This document shows positions 5,622 through 10,107 of a stretch of DNA of 10,107 nt, one piece after another (positions within the stretch are counted from its first letter, which is position 1; each line of letters opens with the position of its first letter). The notes under the pieces are model-generated. The model did not search any database. It saw only the letters and a program-made list of their open reading frames with translations, and was not told where the DNA came from. The stretch is from JAAAOH01 sp046540795 (GTDB lineage: Bacteria > Spirochaetota > Spirochaetia > DSM-27196 > PWMO01), in the NCBI GenBank assembly GCA_046540795.1, contig JBKHEN010000095.1, positions 1 to 10,107 on the forward strand, read 5' to 3'. The translations under genes were made by a program, and so were the position numbers.

Positions 5622-7382
5622 ATGTTCGAGATACTCGGTGATTTCCTCCGGCTTGCAGGAAGCCTCGGGCTGTTCCTCTACGGCATGCGAGTCATGAGCG
5701 ACGGGCTGCAGCGCACCGCCGGCGAGCGTTTGCAGCGTATTCTGAATCTCATGACCGTGAATCGCTTTGCCGCGGCGATCACGGGGTTCGCCCTGACCGT
5801 GGTGCTGCAGTCCTCCTCGGCAACGACGGTGCTTCTTGTCGGCTTCGTCAACGCCGGACTGCTTTCGTTGGTGCAAGCGGTCGGGGTCATCTTAGGGGCC
5901 AACGTAGGCACCACCCTCACCGGGTGGATCGTTGCGCTTCTCGGCTTTGCGGTCGACGTTTCCTCGGCCGCCCTCCCGGCGATAGCGGTTGGCGCGGTGT
6001 TCTACTTCGTGCGGCGTTTTCGGCACCACGATCTCGGCCGCTCGATCATCGGTTTCGGGCTGTTGTTCCTCGGCCTCATGTTCCTCGGTGACTCCGTACC
6101 GGAAGCGGAGGACTACCCCGGGTTCCTGGAGTTCACCGCCTCTCTCGCCGGCCCCGGTCTCTTTCGGGTGCTGGTGTTTATTGCCATCGGTACGGCTGTG
6201 ACCGTGGCGTTGCAGTCCTCGTCGGCGGCGATGACGGTGACCCTGGCTCTTGCCTACGCCGGATGGATCGACTTCAGGATGGCCGCCGCAATCATTCTCG
6301 GAGAGAACATCGGCACCACGGTGACGGCCGCGCTGGCCTCTCTGGGGGGAAGCATTACCGCGCGCCGGACGGCGCGTGCCCACTTCGTGTTCAACGTCGT
6401 TGGGGTGCTCTGGATGCTCATCGTCTTTGAGCCGGCGCTGGACGTGGTAGAACGAATCGCTCCGGGTGACCCTACCGGCTCGATGCTTCCCACACATCTG
6501 GCGGTGTTCCATACGCTGTTCAACGTGGTAAATGCGTTGTTGTTCCTCGGGTTCACCCGCCGCTTTGCGGCGCTTATCGAACGCATCGTGCCCGAACGAG
6601 CGGAGGCGGCCCTCGGCGCGGAGGAGACGACACAGCCGGTTCTTCGCCATCTGCAGGACCACATGCACCGGAGCCCGGATCTGTATCTCTTTCAGGTGAG
6701 AAACGAGCTCAGCCGTATGGCGGACTACACCGGTCGGCTCTACGACCTGGCGGGGGCCCTGGTGGTCGACCCGACGGCGGCGGACGAGGCGCGAATGCAG
6801 GAGGGGGAAGAGCTCGAGGAGTTTGTCGACCGCATGAGGGAGGAGATCTCCCACTTCCTTGCGGCCTGCTCCACCGAGCATCTCTCCTGGACCACCGCCG
6901 AGGCGGTAGCGAACCTTATGCGCATAACCCAGGAGCTCGAGCGGATTGCCGACAGCTCCTACAGTATGTGCCGCCTCGCTCACAAGGCCCACCGCAAGGA
7001 GCGCAGCTTCGGTCGCAGCGAGATTGCCGAACTCCGGGATTACGTGGACGTGGTCGGCCGTTTCATTCGATTCACGCAGCGGACACTGAACGAGGAGCTC
7101 ACGGCGGAAGAGCTCGAGGCGGCACGGGCCAATGAGAACGCCGTCGATGAGGGCAGAGCCTCTCTCAAGCGAACCGCGCGCAAGCGCCTTCAGAAGCACA
7201 AGGACGTGCGGTCGGAGCTGTTGTTGATCGACATTGCTGGTCACCTCGAGCACATCGGGGACTACTGCATGAACATCGCGGAAGCTCATGCACGGCTACC
7301 GCAGAGCCCCGGCGGAGTTGCCGGCGGCGGAGGAAGTCACGCCGCGTCCGGGGGCTCGGAGGCGACGGTCGGCGGACGTTGA
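5622..7382 (+). CDS. Na+/phosphate cotransporter with C-terminal PhoU-like domain
   Basis: A 586-residue inner-membrane protein of the NptA/YjbB-type Na/Pi cotransporter family. The first 15-20 residues begin a hydrophobic helix with the family pattern GLFLYGMRVMSDGLQ (16-30). The two inverted halves each carry the diagnostic QSSSA loop, at 63-67 and 198-202, and each is followed by a glycine-threonine motif, GANVGTTLTG (92-101) and GENIGTTVTA (227-236). About eight hydrophobic segments span residues 10-315. From about 345 to 560 the protein is a soluble helical bundle of PhoU type, with LERIADSSYSM (439-449) and HLEHIGDYCMNIAEA (541-555). The tail (about 561-586) is glycine/serine-rich and without recognisable fold. 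The family imports phosphate with sodium, and some members may act as exporters. Placement after ppk suggests phosphate supply to, or release from, polyphosphate. No Shine-Dalgarno site precedes the ATG; the start is kept because it completes the first helix. Confidence 0.93.
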   Translation: MFEILGDFLRLAGSLGLFLYGMRVMSDGLQRTAGERLQRILNLMTVNRFAAAITGFALTVVLQSSSATTVLLVGFVNAGLLSLVQAVGVILGANVGTTLTGWIVALLGFAVDVSSAALPAIAVGAVFYFVRRFRHHDLGRSIIGFGLLFLGLMFLGDSVPEAEDYPGFLEFTASLAGPGLFRVLVFIAIGTAVTVALQSSSAAMTVTLALAYAGWIDFRMAAAIILGENIGTTVTAALASLGGSITARRTARAHFVFNVVGVLWMLIVFEPALDVVERIAPGDPTGSMLPTHLAVFHTLFNVVNALLFLGFTRRFAALIERIVPERAEAALGAEETTQPVLRHLQDHMHRSPDLYLFQVRNELSRMADYTGRLYDLAGALVVDPTAADEARMQEGEELEEFVDRMREEISHFLAACSTEHLSWTTAEAVANLMRITQELERIADSSYSMCRLAHKAHRKERSFGRSEIAELRDYVDVVGRFIRFTQRTLNEELTAEELEAARANENAVDEGRASLKRTARKRLQKHKDVRSELLLIDIAGHLEHIGDYCMNIAEAHARLPQSPGGVAGGGGSHAASGGSEATVGGR

Positions 7383-7453
7383 AGCAGGGCAACGAAATCG
7401 CTTATGGTTTGATTGGCCTGACCGGCAGGCGAATTCCGCGGGAGAGTGAAGCA

Positions 7454-7939
7454 GTGGCCGACGTTGAGTATCGTGAGATCGAGGTGGATGAGCTGGAGTC
7501 GTTACGCCCGCTCTGGGAGCAACTCAACGCTTACCATGCTCGGATAGCCGGGCGGTTTTCCGGGGATTTCGAGTCCTACACCTTTGACGAGCGCATCCGG
7601 CGACTTGTTGCCGAGAAGAGCGACTTACATATTCTCGTGGCCGAGAACGAGGACGGCCACAGAATCGGCTACGCAATCGGCTCGATCGCAGAAGCCGGCA
7701 CGAGACGCCGAGGGGAGCTCGATTCCATCTTTGTCGAGGAGGAGTACCGCGGCGGCGGGATCGGCGAAGAGCTCGCGCGCCGAATACTCGAGTGGGTCGA
7801 TAGTCACGAACCCCACAGCGTAGTGATTGCGGTGGTTACGGGAAACGAGCGGGCCCTCCCCTTTTACGAGCGCCTCGGGTTCGCGCCACGTGCCTACACC
7901 CTGCGTCGCGTGCCGGACGGCCCGGAGCGCGTGCCATGA
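7454..7939 (+). CDS. GNAT-family N-acetyltransferase
   Basis: The GTG at 7454 gives a 161-residue protein starting (M)ADVEYREIEV and is preceded by GGGAGAG-type ribosome site sequence (about 7440-7446) with a normal spacer. The frame also opens at a TTG at 7379, overlapping the previous stop, but that adds 25 residues with no family likeness. The GNAT core is clear: ELDSIFVEEEYRGGGIGEEL holds beta-4 and the acetyl-CoA pyrophosphate loop (RGGGIG), and a later VVTGNERALPFYERLGF segment is the typical N-x-x-A-x-x-F-Y-x-x-x-G-F motif B. The family transfers an acetyl group from acetyl-CoA to an amine. The substrate cannot be read from sequence; amino acids, small amines or protein N-termini are all possible. 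Its stop overlaps the next start (ATGA), which suggests that the substrate could relate to the aminotransferase that follows, though this is only inference. Confidence 0.9.
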   Translation: MADVEYREIEVDELESLRPLWEQLNAYHARIAGRFSGDFESYTFDERIRRLVAEKSDLHILVAENEDGHRIGYAIGSIAEAGTRRRGELDSIFVEEEYRGGGIGEELARRILEWVDSHEPHSVVIAVVTGNERALPFYERLGFAPRAYTLRRVPDGPERVP

Positions 7940-8781
7940 CCGGTGCCTATTACGGCAAGAACGGCGCGATTCGTCCTGTCTCCGAGGCCGTCGTGTCCCT
8001 CGACGATATCAACTTCGCCTACGGCTACGGGGTCTACGAAACCCTCAAGGTGCGGCACGGGGTGGTGTACTTTCCCGACCGGCACGCCGAGCGCCTTATA
8101 AGCTCCGCCGCCGTCATCGGTCTCGAGCACCCTTTTGATCGGCGGGGCATCGAAGGAACGATTGTAGAGTTAACGCGGGCCAATGGGCTCCGCGACGCGA
8201 ACATGAAGCTTCTCTTGATCGGCCCGCCGGAGGTGGACGATCCGAGCGGCGCAACACTGTACGCATTCATGCTCAACCCCTATTTCCCACCCCGGAATCT
8301 GTATCGAAACGGGGCTGCGGCTGTATCCGTGGAGGCCGAGCGGCGTTTCCCGCAATCGAAGTCCCTCGACATGCTCTCGAGCACGATCGCCTATCGCGGC
8401 GCCTCTCGTGCCGGCGCCTACGACGCCCTGCTCACCGACCGCGAGGGGCGGATCACCGAGGGAACCCGGACGAACCTCTTCTACACCGACGGGACGGCGC
8501 TCTACGAGCCGCCGGCGGCTACTTCTTTGCTCGGGGTGACGCGGCTTACGCTGCGAGAAATGCTCGGCCGACAGGGGGTGGAGGTGCTCGAGCGGCCGCT
8601 GTTGCGGAGTGAAGTGGGGACCTTCGCCGGCTACTTTCTTACCAGCACCTCGAGCAAGGTGCTTCCACTGGCCCGTATCGATTCCCATCGCTTCGAGATT
8701 CCCGAGATCATCCGCCGCGTCATGCGCGATTACGACGCGTTCCTCGAGGAGTACCGTGCCGGCCGGCCGAGCGTGAGTTGA
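7936..8781 (+). CDS. PLP-dependent class IV aminotransferase (BCAT / D-amino-acid aminotransferase / ADC lyase type)
   Basis: A 281-residue fold-type IV PLP enzyme, a typical length for the D-amino-acid aminotransferase and aminodeoxychorismate lyase branch and a little short for branched-chain aminotransferases. Seen: FAYGYGVYETLKVR (27-40), the family's N-terminal G-x-x-x-(F/Y)-E motif; DRHAERL (48-54) with the phosphate-binding arginine; SKSLDML (141-147), whose K142 should form the Schiff base with PLP; ITEGTRTNLF (173-182), where E175 contacts the pyridine nitrogen; and SLLGVTRLTL plus TSTSSKVLPL for the phosphate cup. All catalytic residues are present. Substrate choice among branched-chain 2-oxo acids, D-alanine/D-glutamate or aminodeoxychorismate cannot be settled by motif reading. 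It is translationally coupled to the acetyltransferase by a 4-base overlap. Confidence 0.92.
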   Translation: MTGAYYGKNGAIRPVSEAVVSLDDINFAYGYGVYETLKVRHGVVYFPDRHAERLISSAAVIGLEHPFDRRGIEGTIVELTRANGLRDANMKLLLIGPPEVDDPSGATLYAFMLNPYFPPRNLYRNGAAAVSVEAERRFPQSKSLDMLSSTIAYRGASRAGAYDALLTDREGRITEGTRTNLFYTDGTALYEPPAATSLLGVTRLTLREMLGRQGVEVLERPLLRSEVGTFAGYFLTSTSSKVLPLARIDSHRFEIPEIIRRVMRDYDAFLEEYRAGRPSVS

Positions 8782-8791
8782 CCGGCAATAA

Positions 8792-8803
8792 ACGGCGCGC
8801 CGT
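8792..8803. repeat. Perfect 12-base palindrome downstream of the aminotransferase
   Basis: ACGGCGCGCCGT reads the same on both strands and starts 11 bases after the aminotransferase stop. The first eight bases recur at 8821-8828 (ACGGCGCG) in similar flanks. It could be a protein-binding site or part of a weak transcript end; no T-run follows. In GC-rich DNA such palindromes also arise by chance. Confidence 0.45.
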
Positions 8804-8869
8804 ACGCCCGGTGGTGAATGACGGCGCGACGACGGGTATTGTCGCCTCAGGTTAAACTCGAACCGTGTG

Positions 8870-8898
8870 TTGATTTTCCCCCGTCGGGGGGCTAAGAT
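8870..8898 (+). promoter_or_regulatory. Sigma70-type promoter with inverted repeat in spacer, for the lipoprotein/FecR pair
   Basis: TTGATT (8870-8875) and TAAGAT (8893-8898) lie 17 bases apart, the optimal spacing. They match the consensus at 4 and 5 of 6 positions. The spacer holds the inverted repeat CCCCCG-T-CGGGGG (8878-8890), an attractive site for a repressor or activator. The expected start of transcription is about 8905, only three bases before the ATG at 8908. No Shine-Dalgarno sequence fits in that space, so the message would be practically leaderless. The promoter lies in a 126-base gap after the aminotransferase, which marks the start of a new transcription unit. Confidence 0.7.
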
Positions 8899-8907
8899 TC
8901 GCTGTAC

Positions 8908-9369
8908 ATGCGCATACGACTTTCCGTTGTAGCCCTCCTTCTCGGGTTCCTGCTGCTCGGCTCCTGCGCCACCGCTCCGGTGGCACAGCGGGAGAGCCGG
9001 ATCATGTCGCTTGTCGACCGGATAAACGGCGACTCACTGGTGCGGGTCGTAGAGGTCACTGCGGTGCCCTTCGTCCTCGACGGTGAGATCATCGAGCTTC
9101 CCGCCGACATCGAGACCATGTGGTCGAATCTCCAGGAGGCGGGCTTCAGCCTGCCGGACGCGCGGATAGAGGAGATCACGCCGGTGCGCGGGGACAGTCA
9201 CCGCCGGTTTGCCGACACGATGGACCTGCGCGTGTTCTTCGAGAAGTACATCCCCGAGGATGCGACCTTCGTGCGGATAGAAAGCGAAAACGGAGCCTTT
9301 CTCTTTGTCCTCGGCGACCGCTTCTGGGGCGTCCCGCGGATGTACGCCATGAAAGGACCCCTGCGGTGA
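8908..9369 (+). CDS. Small predicted lipoprotein, family not recognised
   Basis: This 153-residue protein starts with a classic lipoprotein signal: basic MRIR, a hydrophobic core (about 6-17), then LLGSC with C20 as the expected lipidated cysteine. The -3 leucine and -1 serine fit the relaxed lipobox tolerated in spirochaetes. The mature part (about 133 residues) has no motif I recognise. It is mixed alpha/beta in character with no membrane segments, has no further cysteine, and carries acidic stretches such as EEITPVRGD (157-165 of the DNA-coded order is not implied; it lies about two thirds of the way in). It ends in a compact hydrophobic/aromatic stretch, FLFVLGDRFWGVPRMYAM. The start follows the promoter at 8870-8898 almost directly. 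A FecR-domain protein begins 9 bases after its stop, so the two are very probably co-transcribed and both act in the cell envelope. Function unknown. Confidence 0.82.
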   Translation: MRIRLSVVALLLGFLLLGSCATAPVAQRESRIMSLVDRINGDSLVRVVEVTAVPFVLDGEIIELPADIETMWSNLQEAGFSLPDARIEEITPVRGDSHRRFADTMDLRVFFEKYIPEDATFVRIESENGAFLFVLGDRFWGVPRMYAMKGPLR

Positions 9370-9378
9370 GAGGTGACC

Positions 9379-10107
9379 ATGGGCACGGCTAAAGGAAAGG
9401 CCGCGCGTGCCGCGGCGACGGTCGGGGTTGTCTCTCTGACGCTCGTGATGCTCGTCGCCGTGGGCGGGCCGCTCGGGGCACAGGATGCCGAGGTGACCTA
9501 CCTGGAGGGGTTCCCGGAGCTCAAGTCCGGTGGCGGGAGCCGTTACGAGCTGGACTTCGGGGACCTCGTAAAGCCCGGGGATTCGGTGATCACCGGAAAG
9601 CGCGACTACGCCGAGCTCGAGCAGGGCTCGGGCAACAGCATACGGGTCAACGAGAGCACGGTCTTCACCCTGAAACAGGTCGAGCGCGAGGGGCGGACAC
9701 GGACCGTATTGTCCAACGCCGTGGGCTCGGTAAGCTACCGCTTCCGCCGTGCCACCGGGCGGGAGCCCGGCGTCGAGACCGCCGGCGTCGCCGCGGGGGT
9801 GCGGGGAACCGAGCTCACCGTCTATGCGGCGGACGACGGGTCGAGCCTTTTTGCCGTACAGTCGGGCCTGGTGGACGTTGAGTCCGCCGGGGAGACCGTC
9901 TCCCTGTCGGAGAACGAGGCCGTGGAAATCGCCCCCGGGGAGCCGCCGGGAGAGACGTTCGAGTGGCTCGGGCGGGAGCTGGATTTCAGTAGCTGGAACG
10001 AGGAGCGCCTCGACGCCTTCCTCGACGATCCCGTCGAAGGACTCCGCCGTATCCGTCGGCGGATGGATTACTTTGCCGACCGGCTGGAGGAGACGTACGC
10101 GGCGTAT
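9379..10107 (+). CDS. Secreted FecR-domain protein, partial (C-terminus off window)
   Basis: The frame is open from the ATG at 9379 to the last base, giving 243 visible residues. GAGAGGTGA just upstream is a good ribosome site. Residues 1-34 form a signal peptide: a basic start, a hydrophobic run (about 14-33), then cleavage likely after GPLGA before QDAEV. The FecR-type beta domain spans about 55-190: DLVKPGDSVITG, a central SIRVNESTVFTL strand, then VETAGVAAGVRGTELTVY, the family's hallmark V-R-G-T-E segment, and a closing VSLSENEAVEIAPGE. After it comes an Arg/Glu-rich, probably helical stretch (from about 200) including RRIRRRMDYF. In proteobacteria FecR senses iron-siderophore uptake across the inner membrane and controls an ECF sigma factor. 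Many spirochaetes and delta-group bacteria instead carry secreted FecR-domain proteins of unknown role, and this one resembles those because it lacks an N-terminal cytoplasmic helix. Partner candidate: the lipoprotein immediately upstream. Confidence 0.85.
   Translation, partial: MGTAKGKAARAAATVGVVSLTLVMLVAVGGPLGAQDAEVTYLEGFPELKSGGGSRYELDFGDLVKPGDSVITGKRDYAELEQGSGNSIRVNESTVFTLKQVEREGRTRTVLSNAVGSVSYRFRRATGREPGVETAGVAAGVRGTELTVYAADDGSSLFAVQSGLVDVESAGETVSLSENEAVEIAPGEPPGETFEWLGRELDFSSWNEERLDAFLDDPVEGLRRIRRRMDYFADRLEETYAAY

Noticed and set aside
5892..7289. 465-codon open frame on the minus strand opposite the transporter gene
   Set aside because: Shadow frame; hydrophobic transporter codons read backwards give charged, patternless protein.
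7379..7408. Possible promoter TTGAAG-18-TATGGT before the GNAT gene
   Set aside because: Only 4 of 6 matches in each box and non-optimal spacing, at a level expected by chance.
7379..7453. Upstream TTG start for the GNAT acetyltransferase
   Set aside because: Adds 25 residues without family likeness, while the GTG at 7454 has a proper ribosome site.
1..10107. tRNA, rRNA, CRISPR array, IS element or prophage genes
   Set aside because: No cloverleaf, regularly spaced repeats, transposase or integrase motifs, or terminal inverted repeats were seen on either strand.

Overview
The window is a GC-rich, densely coded bacterial chromosome segment (roughly 60-65% G+C by eye) with no sign of plasmid, phage or insertion-sequence genes. 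The gene set fits a free-living, GC-rich member of the Spirochaetota (Spirochaeta/Alkalispirochaeta-like): a FecR-domain secreted protein beside a small lipoprotein with a loose lipobox, a Ppx/GppA-HD protein, and NadR- and ROK-type enzymes. That assignment is an inference from gene content and style, not from any marker gene, and is held at moderate-to-low confidence. Eight of the nine genes are on the + strand.

Left edge (1-774): a NadR-like NMN adenylyltransferase/nicotinamide riboside kinase gene runs leftward off the window. Its adenylyltransferase half looks intact, but the kinase half has lost the Walker A lysine. It is transcribed divergently from the next gene, and the two starts are only 27 bases apart.

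Phosphate block (775-7382): a ROK sugar kinase, a Ppx/GppA phosphatase with a C-terminal HD domain, and polyphosphate kinase PPK1 form a tight cluster (4-base overlap, then a 20-base gap). After a 118-base spacer with a C8 tract and a GC hairpin comes a Na+/phosphate cotransporter with a C-terminal PhoU-like domain. Together these could take up phosphate, store it as polyphosphate, remobilise it and phosphorylate sugar.

Small-enzyme pair (7454-8781): a GNAT acetyltransferase overlaps by 4 bases with a PLP-dependent class IV (BCAT/D-amino-acid/aminodeoxychorismate-lyase type) aminotransferase.

Envelope pair (8870-10107): a well-formed sigma70-type promoter, with an inverted repeat in its 17-base spacer, drives an almost leaderless gene for an unrecognised small lipoprotein. 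A FecR-domain secreted protein follows and runs off the right edge.

No RNA gene, CRISPR array, IS element or convincing rho-independent terminator was seen. Most items here are known families. The points that may be new are the kinase-dead NadR domain, the sugar kinase tied to the polyphosphate genes, the apparently leaderless starts, and the lipoprotein/FecR pair.
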